Origin: Pseudotabrizicola sediminis
Lineage (GTDB): Bacteria; Pseudomonadota; Alphaproteobacteria; Rhodobacterales; Rhodobacteraceae
Reading direction: 5' to 3'
DNA: 64,000 nucleotides
Assembly: GCF_004745575.1 (NCBI RefSeq)
Contig: NZ_RPEM01000001.1
Span: 124,001 to 188,000 of the forward strand
Shown in pieces: positions 9,549 through 19,632 of the stretch (positions are counted from its first letter, which is position 1; each line of letters begins with the position of its first letter). The notes beneath the pieces were generated by a model, which saw only the letters and a list, made by a program, of their open reading frames with translations, was not told the origin of the DNA and did no database searches. Made by a program: the position numbers and the translations under genes.

Positions 9549-11855
9549 GTGCTGGCGGGCATTCAGGGAGCCACCGAAATAGTCGCATTGTCGCGGGCCA
9601 TGGCCATGCGCTCCCGCCTCCTGCTGGGCGGGGGGCTGGCGGCGCTGATTGCCGCCGGGTTTGCAACCGACCCTTCGGTCAGGGTGGCCGCTGCCGTGGT
9701 CGGGCTGACCCTGGCGGCTTTGGTGTGCCTGTTGTGGATTGTCATCGCTTTGGCCGACCGGGCGGAACGCGGGGCAGAACGGTCTGTGGCCTTGCTGTTC
9801 GGGCATGATGCAACGCCCTGTTTTACAACGGATACCCAAGGTCATATTGTCTATCGCAACGCGGCTGCCCAGGCGCGTTTTGGTCTGGCGGCGGCGTCCC
9901 TGAACGCCGCCTTGCAAGACCATTTCACCAGCCCGGCCTCGGTTCTGTATCGCCTGCAGGCGCGCGCGGTAAAGTCCGGTGCGGCGCGGGAAGATGTGAT
10001 CACCCGGCGCGGGCACACCCGGCTCTGTGTCCATCGTATCGGCGAAGACCTTTTTGTGTGGCGGCTGGATGAATTTGTCGACCGGGCCGTGTCGGGTCGT
10101 GGGGCCGAAGGGCTCAGCCTGCCAATGCTGGTCGTCAACAAGGCCGGTGTTGTCCTGTTCACCAATGAGGCGATGCGTCGCTTGCTTGGGGGGCGGCCAA
10201 AGCGGCTCGACAAGGTGTTTTCCACCCCGATCCTGCGCAGCGGTGAAGAGCTGGAGGTTGCGGGGGCCGATGGTCCGGTGCGGGCGATCCTTGCCGAGGT
10301 TCCCGGCGCAGGCGAACGGCGTGAAATCTACCTTTTGCCGGTCAACACCGCCCCCGCCGAGACGCAGATGATGGAGGATCTGGAAGATATCCCGGTCGCC
10401 ATTCTACGGTTCGATGCCGCCGGGCGGATGCTGGCCGCCAACCGGGCCGCCCGCGATGTGCTGGATCTTGATAAAGGTGCCCGCCCTATGTTTTATGATC
10501 TGTATCAGGGTCTTGGCCGGTCGGTCCTCGATTGGGTCGGCGATGTTGTCGCCGAACGCAACGGCGGCGGGTCCGAAGTGGTGCGCGCCCGCGTCGGCCA
10601 GCCGGACGCGTTCCATCAGGTGACCCTGCGCCGCTATGTTGACCAAGGCCGCCCCGGCGTGATCGCGGTTGTGCAGGATGCCACCGCCATGAAACGGCTG
10701 GAGGCGCAGTTTGTGCAAAGCCAGAAAATGCAGGCCATCGGCCAGCTGGCGGGGGGAATTGCGCATGATTTCAACAATCTGCTGACCGCGATCTCGGGGC
10801 ATTGCGACCTTTTGCTGCTGCGCCATTCCAAAGAAGACACGGATTTCGCCGATCTTGTGCAGATTCACCAGAACGCCAACCGCGCCGCGTCGCTTGTCGG
10901 CCAGTTGCTGGCCTTTTCGCGCAAGCAGACGTTGAAGCCCGAGCGGATAGACCTGCGCGACGTGCTGTCAGACATGATCCATCTGCTGAACCGGCTGGTC
11001 GGCGAAAAGGTGCAGCTGCATCTGGCCCATGCCGCCGACATGGGGATGATCTGCGCCGACAAACGGCAGCTGGAACAGGTGGTGATGAATCTTGTGGTTA
11101 ATGCGCGCGATGCGATGGTCGATGGCGGGACCATCCGCATTGAGACCGAGGTCTTGACGCTGCACAACGAACTGCGGCGCGACCGGGCGATCGTACCGGC
11201 GGGCGATTATGCCACCGTCCGGGTCGTTGACACCGGCGTCGGCATCCCGCCCGAACGGCTGGACAAGATTTTTGAGCCGTTTTTCACCACAAAGCGGTCG
11301 GGTGAGGGGACGGGACTTGGCCTGTCGACGGTTTACGGCATCGTCAAACAGTCGGGCGGCTTCATCTTTGTCGATTCCATCCCCGGGCAAGGGTCGGTCT
11401 TCCACCTGTATTTCCCGATCCATCAGGCCAGCGATCAAGATCTGATCGACGCCGCCCCCGAACCCGCCCGCAAGATTGTGCTGCGGCAGGGCGAAGGCGT
11501 GGTGCTTCTGGTCGAGGATGAGGCCCCGGTGCGCGCCTTTGCCAGCCGGGCCCTGCGCCTGCGCGGCTATACCGTGCTGGAGGCGGATTGCGCCGAAGAA
11601 GCCCTGCGCCTGCTGGAAGATCCGTCGCTGCAGATTGATGTCTTCGTGACCGATGTGGTGATGCCGGGCATGGATGGCCCAAGCTGGGTCAAGCTCGCGC
11701 TGGAGGCGCGGCCAGAGGCGCGGGTGGTGTTCATATCAGGGTATGCCGAAGACTGCCTGTCAGATGAACAGGGCAGGGTGCCCAATTCGGTGTTTCTGGC
11801 CAAACCCTTTTCGCTCAACGATCTGGCGATCACCGTGCAGGGTCAGCTGCACTGA
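9549..11855 (+). CDS. cckA: Cell-cycle hybrid histidine kinase CckA
   Basis: 768 aa from GTG; an ATG at 9600 is the alternative start. Order: two N-terminal membrane segments (about 24-70), a PAS-containing sensor region, HisKA with GGIAHDFNNLLTAISG (phospho-His near residue 406), a HATPase domain (VVNARDAM, DTGVGIPPE, GEGTGLGLSTVYGIV) and a C-terminal receiver with phosphoacceptor Asp near 702 (VTDVVMPGMDG) and the terminal FLAKPFSLNDL. The QKMQAIGQLAGG lead-in and terminal receiver are hallmarks of CckA. CckA passes phosphate through ChpT to CtrA; in Rhodobacterales this pathway controls motility and gene transfer agents rather than an essential cell cycle. Confidence 0.9.
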   Translation: MLAGIQGATEIVALSRAMAMRSRLLLGGGLAALIAAGFATDPSVRVAAAVVGLTLAALVCLLWIVIALADRAERGAERSVALLFGHDATPCFTTDTQGHIVYRNAAAQARFGLAAASLNAALQDHFTSPASVLYRLQARAVKSGAAREDVITRRGHTRLCVHRIGEDLFVWRLDEFVDRAVSGRGAEGLSLPMLVVNKAGVVLFTNEAMRRLLGGRPKRLDKVFSTPILRSGEELEVAGADGPVRAILAEVPGAGERREIYLLPVNTAPAETQMMEDLEDIPVAILRFDAAGRMLAANRAARDVLDLDKGARPMFYDLYQGLGRSVLDWVGDVVAERNGGGSEVVRARVGQPDAFHQVTLRRYVDQGRPGVIAVVQDATAMKRLEAQFVQSQKMQAIGQLAGGIAHDFNNLLTAISGHCDLLLLRHSKEDTDFADLVQIHQNANRAASLVGQLLAFSRKQTLKPERIDLRDVLSDMIHLLNRLVGEKVQLHLAHAADMGMICADKRQLEQVVMNLVVNARDAMVDGGTIRIETEVLTLHNELRRDRAIVPAGDYATVRVVDTGVGIPPERLDKIFEPFFTTKRSGEGTGLGLSTVYGIVKQSGGFIFVDSIPGQGSVFHLYFPIHQASDQDLIDAAPEPARKIVLRQGEGVVLLVEDEAPVRAFASRALRLRGYTVLEADCAEEALRLLEDPSLQIDVFVTDVVMPGMDGPSWVKLALEARPEARVVFISGYAEDCLSDEQGRVPNSVFLAKPFSLNDLAITVQGQLH

Positions 11856-11859
11856 CCCC

Positions 11860-12450
11860 TCAGCCCAGGCTGTCATACAGCGCGAAATCATCTGCCGCCG
11901 CGACCTGCAGCCTGGCCAGCGTCTCGGCCGACAGCTCCATCGGGGCCTTGGGCGAGACGTTCAGCCGCGGCAAGAGGATCTGGAAATCCAGACGATCCTC
12001 CAAAAAGGCGATGAAAGTGTCGATGTTTTCATAGCGGAACACCCGGTCCGCGCCATGCCCCTCGATGCCCTTCAGGAACCGCGCCTGTGATCCGACCTTG
12101 GCAAAGGTCGGGCGCGGTTGGCTGCACCAGGCCTGGACAAAGGCGTCAAAGCTGATGCCTTGCGTGCTTTTGTCCGGGTCGGGAATATCGTCACGGCTGC
12201 GATAGCGATACCAGCTGCCCAGCCAGTCACGCGGTTCGCGCATCAACGCGACCACGGTAAACGGCCCGCCCGCCGCAGTTTCCAGATAGGGGCCGACAAA
12301 GCGGCGGAAGCGGGCGACATTGGTATGCTTCAACGCCGGTGGCCGCTGGATCGACACGGCGGCCAGCGATTCGAGCGCCGCCTCGATCGCGGTAGACCCG
12401 GTTTTCGGCGTCGCCAATATCGCCAGCCGCTGTTCCCAAAACACCAACAT
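11860..12450 (-). CDS. Sulfotransferase-like family protein
   Basis: About 196 aa from the internal Met (MLVFWEQRLAIL); an upstream ATG at 12465 adds five residues. The N-terminus ATPKTGSTAIE resembles the 5'-phosphosulfate loop of PAPS-dependent sulfotransferases, and MREPRDWLGSWYRYRS resembles the 3'-phosphate-binding segment. Homologues in Rhodobacterales are often labelled gamma-glutamyl kinase, which nothing in this sequence supports. It is convergent with cckA (4 bp between stops). The acceptor substrate is unknown. Confidence 0.7.
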   Translation of the reverse strand: MLVFWEQRLAILATPKTGSTAIEAALESLAAVSIQRPPALKHTNVARFRRFVGPYLETAAGGPFTVVALMREPRDWLGSWYRYRSRDDIPDPDKSTQGISFDAFVQAWCSQPRPTFAKVGSQARFLKGIEGHGADRVFRYENIDTFIAFLEDRLDFQILLPRLNVSPKAPMELSAETLARLQVAAADDFALYDSLG

Positions 12451-12582
12451 CGTCACCCGCCCCATCTTTGCGCCTCTGCCGGACGCGCTTGCCAGATCTT
12501 TGGCCCCGTTTTTCGCTCTGTGGGTAAACTATCGCTTAACCAAACTGTGAAAAAGATAGAATTGCGAGAATTTAGGTTGAAA

Positions 12583-12625
12583 TGTTCCTGTTTTATTCCC
12601 ATACAGACAGGAACACTTGGGGAAC
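12583..12625. promoter_or_regulatory. LexA/SOS box and overlapping inverted repeat before recA
   Basis: GAAC at 12611-12614 and GAAC at 12622-12625 are separated by exactly 7 nt (GAACACTTGGGGAAC), the alphaproteobacterial LexA box read on the complementary strand (GTTC-N7-GTTC). A second imperfect box, GTTC-N7-ATTC, is at 12584-12598. The two are joined by a 9-bp inverted repeat, TGTTCCTGT at 12583-12591 and ACAGGAACA at 12607-12615. The site lies 50-92 bp before the recA ATG. Confidence 0.8.
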
Positions 12626-12674
12626 AAGCGCAAAGATTGCCGCCATGTCGCGGCTGTGAAATAAGGAGCGGACA

Positions 12675-13754
12675 ATGGCGGTGGCGAACCTCCTCGATTT
12701 GAACGGGAAGCGCGAAATGGACAAGTCAAAGGCGCTGGAAAGCGCTCTGGCACAGATCGAACGGCAGTTCGGCAAAGGCTCGATCATGCGGCTGGGAATG
12801 AACAGCCCGGCGATGGATATCGAGGCGACATCAACCGGGTCACTGGGCCTTGATATCGCTTTGGGCATCGGCGGTCTGCCCAAGGGCCGGATCATCGAGA
12901 TTTACGGGCCGGAAAGCTCGGGTAAAACCACGCTGACCCTGCATGTGGTGGCGGAAGAGCAGAAAAAGGGCGGCGTCTGCGCCTTTGTCGATGCCGAACA
13001 CGCGCTTGACCCGCAATATGCCAAGAAACTGGGCGTCAATCTGGATGAGCTGCTGATCAGCCAGCCCGACACCGGCGAACAGGCACTGGAAATTGTCGAC
13101 ACGCTGGTGCGCTCTGGGGCGGTCAGCCTTGTGGTGGTCGATTCGGTTGCGGCGCTGACGCCGAAATCGGAAATCGAAGGCGATATGGGCGACATGCAGA
13201 TGGGTGCACAGGCCCGTCTGATGTCTCAGGCCATGCGCAAGCTGACCGCCAGCATCGGCCGCAGCAATTGCATGGTGATCTTCATCAACCAGATCCGCAT
13301 GAAGATCGGTGTGATGTTCGGCTCGCCCGAAACCACCACCGGCGGCAATGCGCTGAAATTCTACGCATCTGTGCGTCTGGATATCCGCCGCATCGGTTCC
13401 ATCAAGGAAAAGGATGACGTGGTCGGCAACTCCACCCGCGTCAAGGTGGTCAAGAACAAGGTGGCACCGCCCTTCAAGCAGGTGGAATTCGACATCATGT
13501 ATGGCGAAGGCATCTCGAAGACTGGCGAGCTGGTGGATCTTGGCGTCAAGGCCGGCGTGGTCGAAAAGTCCGGCTCGTGGTACTCTTACGGCGATGAGCG
13601 GATCGGCCAGGGGCGTGAGAATGCCAAGCTGTTCCTGAAATCGAACCCGACGACCGCGGCCGAGATCGAAGACAAGATCCGCGCCGCAAACGGGCTGGAT
13701 TTCCACATGGCGGAAAGCGAAGCCACCGCCGATGATGACGTGATGGACACCTGA
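12675..13754 (+). CDS. recA: Recombinase RecA
   Basis: 359 aa. Walker [12 protein letters not shown], the [22 protein letters not shown] segment (loop L1 follows) and the [15 protein letters not shown] stretch are all present, with the Gly-rich L2 region ([19 protein letters not shown]). It forms ATP-dependent filaments on ssDNA for strand exchange and stimulates LexA self-cleavage. AAGGAG precedes the ATG at 12675; a second in-frame ATG at 12717 ([19 protein letters not shown]) lies closer to the E. coli start. An SOS box is upstream and an intrinsic terminator downstream, so it is probably monocistronic. Confidence 0.98.
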   Translation: MAVANLLDLNGKREMDKSKALESALAQIERQFGKGSIMRLGMNSPAMDIEATSTGSLGLDIALGIGGLPKGRIIEIYGPESSGKTTLTLHVVAEEQKKGGVCAFVDAEHALDPQYAKKLGVNLDELLISQPDTGEQALEIVDTLVRSGAVSLVVVDSVAALTPKSEIEGDMGDMQMGAQARLMSQAMRKLTASIGRSNCMVIFINQIRMKIGVMFGSPETTTGGNALKFYASVRLDIRRIGSIKEKDDVVGNSTRVKVVKNKVAPPFKQVEFDIMYGEGISKTGELVDLGVKAGVVEKSGSWYSYGDERIGQGRENAKLFLKSNPTTAAEIEDKIRAANGLDFHMAESEATADDDVMDT

Positions 13755-13772
13755 CGCATTTGAACAGGGCAG

Positions 13773-13799
13773 AAGGCCGGGGTATGTCCCCGGCCTTTT
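13773..13799 (+). terminator. Rho-independent terminator of recA
   Basis: A 10-bp stem AAGGCCGGGG / CCCCGGCCTT with a 5-nt loop (TATGT) ends in TTTT, 19 bp after the recA stop. Confidence 0.85.
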
Positions 13800-13917
13800 G
13801 CTGCGCGGCGGCGGCTTTTTCCGCAGGCCAGCCGCAGCCCCCGGTGGACAGGCCCCGCGCACGGCGATAGATGGGAACGAAACCCGATGACTCCCTCAGC
13901 CGAAGGGCAATATGACC

Positions 13918-16572
13918 ATGGCGTCGCTGAACGATATCCGCTCGACCTATCTCGATTTCTTTGCCCGCAACGGCCACAAGGTGGTGGACTCGTCCCCGCT
14001 GGTGCCGCGCAACGATCCGACGCTGATGTTCGCCAATTCCGGCATGGTGCAGTTCAAGAACCTGTTCACCGGGGTGGAAACGCGCGACTACACCCGCGCC
14101 ACCACAGCGCAGAAATGCGTGCGCGCGGGCGGCAAGCACAATGATCTGGACAATGTCGGCTATACCGCGCGCCACCACACCTTTTTCGAGATGCTGGGCA
14201 ATTTCAGCTTTGGCGATTACTTCAAGGATGAAGCCATTGCTTTTGCGTGGGAATTGCTGACGAAAGACTTTGGCCTGAACAAGAACAAGCTGCTGGTTAC
14301 CGTCTACCACACCGATGACGAGGCAGCCCTGATCTGGAAAAAGGTGGCCGGGTTCAGCGATGACCGGATCATTCGCATCCCGACGGACGACAATTTCTGG
14401 CGCATGGGGCCGACCGGGCCGTGCGGGCCGTGCACCGAGATTTTCTATGACCATGGCGACCACATCTGGGGCGGCCCGCCGGGCAGCGCCGAGGAGGATG
14501 GCGACCGTTTCATCGAAATCTGGAACAACGTGTTCATGCAGAATGAGCAGTTTGCCGATGGCAGCATGCGCCCGCTGGAGATGCAGAGCATCGACACCGG
14601 CATGGGGCTGGAGCGGATTGGCGCCCTGTTGCAAGGCAAGCACGACAATTACGACACCGACCTGATGCGCAGCCTGATCGAGGCCAGTGCGCACGCCACC
14701 AGCTCGGACCCCGATGGCCCCGGCAAGACCCACCACCGGGTGATTGCCGACCATTTGCGCTCGACCTCTTTCCTGATCGCCGATGGCGTGATGCCGTCGA
14801 ATGAGGGGCGCGGCTATGTGCTGCGCCGGATCATGCGCCGCGCCATGCGCCACGCGCATATGCTGGGCAGCCAGGACCCGGTGATGTTCAAGCTGGTGCC
14901 TGCCTTGGTGCGCCAGATGGGGGCGGCCTATCCGGAACTTGCCCGCGCGCAAAGCCTGATCGAGGAAACGCTGAAGCTGGAGGAAACCCGGTTCAAGACC
15001 ACGCTCGACCGGGGGCTGAAACTTCTGGATGACGAAATGGTGCGTCTGCCCGAAGGCGGCGATCTGCCCGGCTCTACCGCGTTCAAGCTCTATGACACCT
15101 ATGGCTTCCCGCTCGACCTGACGCAGGACGCGCTGCGCGAACGTGGCCGGGCGGTGGATGTGGCGGGCTTTGATTCCGCGATGGCCGAGCAAAAGGCCAA
15201 GGCCCGCGCGGCGTGGTCGGGAACAGGCGAAGCGGCGGATGGCAAGATCTGGTTCGAACTGGCCGACGCGCATGGGGCGACGGAATTTCTCGGCTATGAC
15301 ACGGAAACCGCCGAGGGCGTGATCAACGCTCTGGTGCGTGACGGGGCGGCGATTGACGCGGCGGCTATGGGCGAAACCGTGCAGATCGTGGTGAACCAAA
15401 CCCCGTTCTATGCCGAATCCGGCGGGCAGGTCGGCGATACCGGTCTGATCCGCACCGCGACCGGCATGGCCGAGGTGACCGATACCCGCAAGATTGCAGG
15501 CGTGTTCCTGCACATCGCATCGGTGGTAGAGGGCACGATCACCAAAGGCCATCCCGCCAAGCTGGAGGTCGGCCACACCCGCCGCCGCCAGATCCGGGCC
15601 AACCATTCCGCGACCCACCTGCTGCACGAGGCGTTGCGCCGTGCGCTTGGCGATCATGTCGCGCAAAAGGGCAGTCTGAACGCGCCCGACCGTCTGCGCT
15701 TTGATTTCAGCCATTCGGTCGGGTTGACGGCACCCGAACTGGCGCAGGTGGAAGCCGAGGTGAACACGTTCGTCCGCCAGAACAGCCCGGTGGACACCCG
15801 CATCATGACGCCCGACGACGCCCGCGCCATCGGCGCGCAGGCGCTGTTTGGCGAGAAATATGGCGATGAAGTGCGCGTGGTGTCCATGGGCGTGCTCGAT
15901 GGCAGCGCCAAGGGGGCGGATGGCAACACCTATAGCCTGGAGCTGTGCGGCGGCACCCATGTGGCGCGCACCGGCGACATCGGGGCTTTTGTCCTGTTGG
16001 GCGACTCCGCGTCGTCCGCCGGGGTGCGGCGGATCGAGGCGCTGACCGGGCAGGCCGCGCTGGACCATCTGCGCGCACAGGATGCACGGCTGGCCGATGT
16101 GGCGGCGGTGCTGAAGGCCCCGGCTGCGGAAGTGGTCGATCGGGTGAAGGCGCTGTTTGACGAACGCCGCGCCCTGCAGAACGAAGTGGCGCAGCTGCGC
16201 CGCGAGGTGGCGATGGGTGGCAAATCCGGCGGGCCAGAGGCGAAAGAGATCAATGGAATCAAGTTTTTGGCGCAGGTTCTGCAAGGGGTTTCCGGCAAGG
16301 ATCTGCCCGCGTTGATTGATGAGATGAAGACCCGGCTCGGCTCGGGTGCTGTCTTGCTGATTGCCGATACCGGTGCCAAACCGGCGGTGGCTGCTGGCGT
16401 GACCGCCGATCTGACCGGCACGGTGAGCGCCGTGGCCTTGGTCAAGGCCGCGGCCGAAGCGATGGGCGGCAAGGGCGGCGGTGGCCGGCCAGACATGGCG
16501 CAGGCCGGGGGCGCAGATATCACACAGGCCGAGGCGGCGATTGCCGCCGCGACAGCCGTCATCAAAGGATAA
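13918..16572 (+). CDS. alaS: Alanine--tRNA ligase
   Basis: 884 aa from ATG 13918 ([19 protein letters not shown]); ATG 13912 two codons earlier is equally possible given the AAGGG at 13903. It charges tRNA-Ala. The class II catalytic domain is N-terminal ([20 protein letters not shown]), and the editing domain has the zinc site HSATHLLH plus [12 protein letters not shown]-terminal coiled-coil and C-Ala domain end in alanine-rich helices. The length is normal. DUF1330 follows 3 bp after the stop. Confidence 0.97.
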   Translation: MASLNDIRSTYLDFFARNGHKVVDSSPLVPRNDPTLMFANSGMVQFKNLFTGVETRDYTRATTAQKCVRAGGKHNDLDNVGYTARHHTFFEMLGNFSFGDYFKDEAIAFAWELLTKDFGLNKNKLLVTVYHTDDEAALIWKKVAGFSDDRIIRIPTDDNFWRMGPTGPCGPCTEIFYDHGDHIWGGPPGSAEEDGDRFIEIWNNVFMQNEQFADGSMRPLEMQSIDTGMGLERIGALLQGKHDNYDTDLMRSLIEASAHATSSDPDGPGKTHHRVIADHLRSTSFLIADGVMPSNEGRGYVLRRIMRRAMRHAHMLGSQDPVMFKLVPALVRQMGAAYPELARAQSLIEETLKLEETRFKTTLDRGLKLLDDEMVRLPEGGDLPGSTAFKLYDTYGFPLDLTQDALRERGRAVDVAGFDSAMAEQKAKARAAWSGTGEAADGKIWFELADAHGATEFLGYDTETAEGVINALVRDGAAIDAAAMGETVQIVVNQTPFYAESGGQVGDTGLIRTATGMAEVTDTRKIAGVFLHIASVVEGTITKGHPAKLEVGHTRRRQIRANHSATHLLHEALRRALGDHVAQKGSLNAPDRLRFDFSHSVGLTAPELAQVEAEVNTFVRQNSPVDTRIMTPDDARAIGAQALFGEKYGDEVRVVSMGVLDGSAKGADGNTYSLELCGGTHVARTGDIGAFVLLGDSASSAGVRRIEALTGQAALDHLRAQDARLADVAAVLKAPAAEVVDRVKALFDERRALQNEVAQLRREVAMGGKSGGPEAKEINGIKFLAQVLQGVSGKDLPALIDEMKTRLGSGAVLLIADTGAKPAVAAGVTADLTGTVSAVALVKAAAEAMGGKGGGGRPDMAQAGGADITQAEAAIAAATAVIKG

Positions 16573-16575
16573 GCC

Positions 16576-16866
16576 ATGCCAACCGCCCTCTGGATTGCCC
16601 ATGTCGAGGTCACCGACGCCGATGCCTATGCGCTGTATGCCAAGGGCGCAGGCCCGGCATTGGCCGCGCATGGCGGGGTGTTTCTGGCCCGCGCCGGCCG
16701 CTATGTTCAGCTGGAAGGCCGCGACCGCGCCCGCAACGTGGTGGCGCGCTTTCCCAGTCTGGAAGCCGCCGTTGCCTGCTACCACAGCCCTGAATATCAG
16801 GCGGCGCTGGCCCATGCCAAAGGGGCAAGCGTCCGCGATCTGGTCGTGGTTGAGGAAATCGGCTGA
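16576..16866 (+). CDS. DUF1330 domain-containing protein
   Basis: 96 aa, the typical size of a single-domain DUF1330 ferredoxin-like alpha/beta-barrel protein. The pattern WIAHVEVTDADAYALYAKGAGPAL, then GGVFLARAG and VARFPSLEAAVACYHSPEYQAAL, is characteristic. No enzymatic function is established for the family. It starts 3 bp after alaS, so it is probably translated from the same mRNA, and is followed by a strong terminator. Confidence 0.85.
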   Translation: MPTALWIAHVEVTDADAYALYAKGAGPALAAHGGVFLARAGRYVQLEGRDRARNVVARFPSLEAAVACYHSPEYQAALAHAKGASVRDLVVVEEIG

Positions 16867-16894
16867 TTTTTCAGCACAAACCTGCCCGCACAGG

Positions 16895-16930
16895 CGACGC
16901 CGGAAGGATGCTCCTTCCGGCGTCGTTTCG
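16895..16930 (+). terminator. Rho-independent terminator after the alaS-DUF1330 unit
   Basis: A 14-bp perfect stem CGACGCCGGAAGGA (16895-16908) / TCCTTCCGGCGTCG (16912-16925) with a 3-nt loop is followed by TTTCGTTT. Confidence 0.85.
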
Positions 16931-17010
16931 TTTCATGCTAGTGTCATGAAAAGAAACACCGCAAAAGAATGCCGGGGCAGAGTTATGTTCACCACCGCAG
17001 GGGCCCGCTG

Positions 17011-17805
17011 ATGTGCCGTTGGGCCGCCTATACCGGGAAACCGATTTTTCTGGACGAAATCGTGAGCCGCCCCGGCCATTCGCTGATCCACCAGTCGCAT
17101 TGCGCCACCCAATGCCACACCGCCATCAATGCCGATGGGTTCGGCGTGGCGTGGTATGGCGAACGCCCCGAACCGGGGCTGTACCGCGACGTGATGCCGG
17201 CCTGGTCGGACCCGAACCTGCGCAGCCTGACCGCGCAGGTGAAATCCGGCCTGTTCATGGCCCATGTCCGCGCCAGCACCGGCACTGCGACCAGCCGCAA
17301 CAACTGCCACCCTTTCACCTGGGGGCGCTGGTCGTTCATGCACAACGGCCAGATCGGCGGCTATGACAATTTCCGCCGCGATGCCGACATGATGATCCCC
17401 GATGCGCTGTACCCCTGCCGCAAGGGGGCTACCGATTCCGAGGCGCTGTTTCTGATCGCCATCGCCGAAGGGCTGGAGGATGACCCCAAAGGCGCGATGG
17501 AACGGGCGGCGGCAAAGCTGATCACCCTGGCCCGCGCCAAGGGGGCCGCGCCTCATCTGCGCCTGACCGGGGCGCTGTCCGATGGCCAGCGGCTTTACGC
17601 CATGCGCTATGCCACCGATGACCATGCCCCCACGCTGTATCATCGCTGGTCCGATACGCGGGGCGGCACGGCGGTGGTGTCGGAGCCGCTGGAAACGGGT
17701 GAGGGTGGCTGGATCGAGGCGGCCCCGTTCAGTTTCTGTACCTTTGATGGCCGAAATGTCCGGGTGGAAGACTTCCATCCCTGCCGCCTTGCCGTTGCCG
17801 CCTGA
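17011..17805 (+). CDS. Class II glutamine amidotransferase (EgtC/YafJ-like)
   Basis: 264 aa. The start is set at ATG 17011 because it places Cys at position 2 (MCRWAAYTG), the N-terminal nucleophile of class II (Ntn) glutaminase domains; an upstream in-frame start at 16969 would destroy this. Other family segments are MAHVRASTGTATSRNNCHPF, WSFMHNGQIGGYD and GATDSEALF. The protein is a free-standing glutaminase domain; the EgtC family hydrolyses gamma-glutamyl amides. No ergothioneine genes lie nearby, so the substrate is open. Confidence 0.85.
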   Translation: MCRWAAYTGKPIFLDEIVSRPGHSLIHQSHCATQCHTAINADGFGVAWYGERPEPGLYRDVMPAWSDPNLRSLTAQVKSGLFMAHVRASTGTATSRNNCHPFTWGRWSFMHNGQIGGYDNFRRDADMMIPDALYPCRKGATDSEALFLIAIAEGLEDDPKGAMERAAAKLITLARAKGAAPHLRLTGALSDGQRLYAMRYATDDHAPTLYHRWSDTRGGTAVVSEPLETGEGGWIEAAPFSFCTFDGRNVRVEDFHPCRLAVAA

Positions 17806-17859
17806 ACCGCGGTTGCGGCCAGACCCGCTTTGCCGCTAGGTTTGGGCCCGGGGGGCAGA

Positions 17860-19632
17860 ATGCGCAAGACCACACGCACATGGCTGTTTCTGGCCGCCGC
17901 TCTGGCGGTGCTGGGCTGCTGTCTGGCAGGCTGGTTGACCTGGCGGCAAAGCCTCGCGCAATCGCTGGATGAAACCGCGCGGCGCGGCGACAATGTGCTG
18001 CAACTTGCCACCACCGCCCTGTCGGGCGAGCTGGACCGGTTTGAGCGTCTGCCGCCGCTGATCGCCGAACAGGGCATCGTGACCCGGATGGCGGCAGATC
18101 CGCGCAACCCGGATCTGGTGGCGCAGACCAACGACTATCTGCGCCGTATCCAGCGGCTGCTGGGGGCCACCGACATCTATCTGATGGATACGCAAGGCCT
18201 GACCATCGCCGCATCGAACCATGATACCGACACCTCGTTCATAGGCGGCAATTTTGCCTTTCGACCCTATTTTTATGACGCGCTGACCGGCGGGGCGGGG
18301 CAGTTTTATGCGCTTGGCACCACCAGCGGCAAGCGGGGCTATTACTTTGGCGCACCAGTGATGGTGGCGGGGCAGACCGCCGGGGTGCTGGCCATCAAGA
18401 TCGACCTTGATGCGATCGAAAGCACATGGGCGGGCGGCGATTATGCCGTGCTGGTCACCGATCCCGAAGGGGTATCCTTTCTGTCTTCGCGCCCCGACTG
18501 GCGCTTTGCCGCGATGCATCCGCTGGGGGCCGGGGCGCAGGCCAAGATCGAAAGCACCCGGCGCTATGCCGGAACCCAGATTGGTCTGTTGCAGATCACC
18601 GATGAAGGGCAGCACCGCGGCAGCCCGGTGCTGCGGATTGCCGAAGGGCAGGGCGCCCGCGAATATCTGCAGCGCGACATGCCGATGGACCGGGCGGGCT
18701 GGGTGGTTCATGTCCTGATCGACACCGCCGCTGCGCGGGCTTCTGCGCTGACACTGGCCTTTGTGGCGATGCTGGCCTCTGGGGTACTTGCCATGGTCGG
18801 CGCGGTGGTGTGGCAGCGACGGGCCGCGATGGATGAGCGGTTGCAGGTGCAGGCCGAAGCACGCGCCGATCTGGAACGCCGCGTGGAAGAGCGCACGCAT
18901 GAGCTGCGCCAGGCGCAGGCCGATCTGGTGCAAGCGGGCAAGATGGCGGCCCTTGGCCAGATGTCGGCGGCGCTAAGCCATGAATTCAACCAGCCGCTGG
19001 CCGCCGCCCGCACCTATGCCGACAACGCGGGCGTGCTGATGGACCGGGGGCGGATGGTCGAGGCGCGCGGCAACATCGACCGCATCCTGAGCCTCATCGA
19101 CCGGCTGACCAGCATCAGCCGCCATCTGCGCAGCTTTGCCCGCGCGCCGGGCCAGAAGCTGCGTCCCGTGTCGCTGGCCGAGGTGGTGGAGGCAGCGGTG
19201 GAAATTGCAGCCCTGCGCATCCGCGCGGCGGAGGCCACGCTGCGCATCGACCTTGCCCCGGACCTGCCGCAGGTGATTGCGGGGCCGGTGCGGCTGCAAC
19301 AGGTGCTGGTCAACATCCTGACCAATGCCGCCGACGCGGTAGAGGGGCTGGCAGACCGCCGCATCGACCTGAGTGCGACACGCTCGGGCGACGATGTGCT
19401 GATCCGCATTTCCGACACCGGCCCCGGCGTGCCCGAAAGTCTGGCCGCCCGGATTTTCGATCCGTTCTTTTCCACCAAGGGGGTGGGCAAGGGGCTTGGC
19501 CTTGGGCTTTCCATTTCCTACAACATCATCAAAGACTTCGGCGGCGATCTTTCCGTTGCGTCTGACCTCGGGGCCTGCTTTACCCTGCGCCTGAAGGCCG
19601 CGCCAACCGCCCGACAAGAGGCTGCTGAATGA
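17860..19632 (+). CDS. dctB: C4-dicarboxylate sensor histidine kinase DctB
   Basis: 590 aa from ATG 17860, preceded by GGGGGG; an in-frame TTG at 17830 is an unlikely start. An N-terminal membrane segment (about 8-28), a periplasmic double-PDC (dCache) ligand domain, a second membrane segment near 295-315, a coiled coil (EERTHELRQAQADLVQAGKM), HisKA with ALSHEFNQPLAAARTYADNA (H374) and a HATPase domain (GLGLGLSISYNII) follow in order. This is the DctB architecture; DctB senses C4-dicarboxylates and phosphorylates DctD. Its ATGA overlaps dctD. A TRAP transporter lies downstream. Confidence 0.88.
   Translation: MRKTTRTWLFLAAALAVLGCCLAGWLTWRQSLAQSLDETARRGDNVLQLATTALSGELDRFERLPPLIAEQGIVTRMAADPRNPDLVAQTNDYLRRIQRLLGATDIYLMDTQGLTIAASNHDTDTSFIGGNFAFRPYFYDALTGGAGQFYALGTTSGKRGYYFGAPVMVAGQTAGVLAIKIDLDAIESTWAGGDYAVLVTDPEGVSFLSSRPDWRFAAMHPLGAGAQAKIESTRRYAGTQIGLLQITDEGQHRGSPVLRIAEGQGAREYLQRDMPMDRAGWVVHVLIDTAAARASALTLAFVAMLASGVLAMVGAVVWQRRAAMDERLQVQAEARADLERRVEERTHELRQAQADLVQAGKMAALGQMSAALSHEFNQPLAAARTYADNAGVLMDRGRMVEARGNIDRILSLIDRLTSISRHLRSFARAPGQKLRPVSLAEVVEAAVEIAALRIRAAEATLRIDLAPDLPQVIAGPVRLQQVLVNILTNAADAVEGLADRRIDLSATRSGDDVLIRISDTGPGVPESLAARIFDPFFSTKGVGKGLGLGLSISYNIIKDFGGDLSVASDLGACFTLRLKAAPTARQEAAE

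Noticed and set aside
13546-16815. 1089-aa open frame on the minus strand opposite alaS
   Set aside because: It is antisense to alaS, which has clear motifs; composition is that of a GC-rich shadow frame, with no domain.
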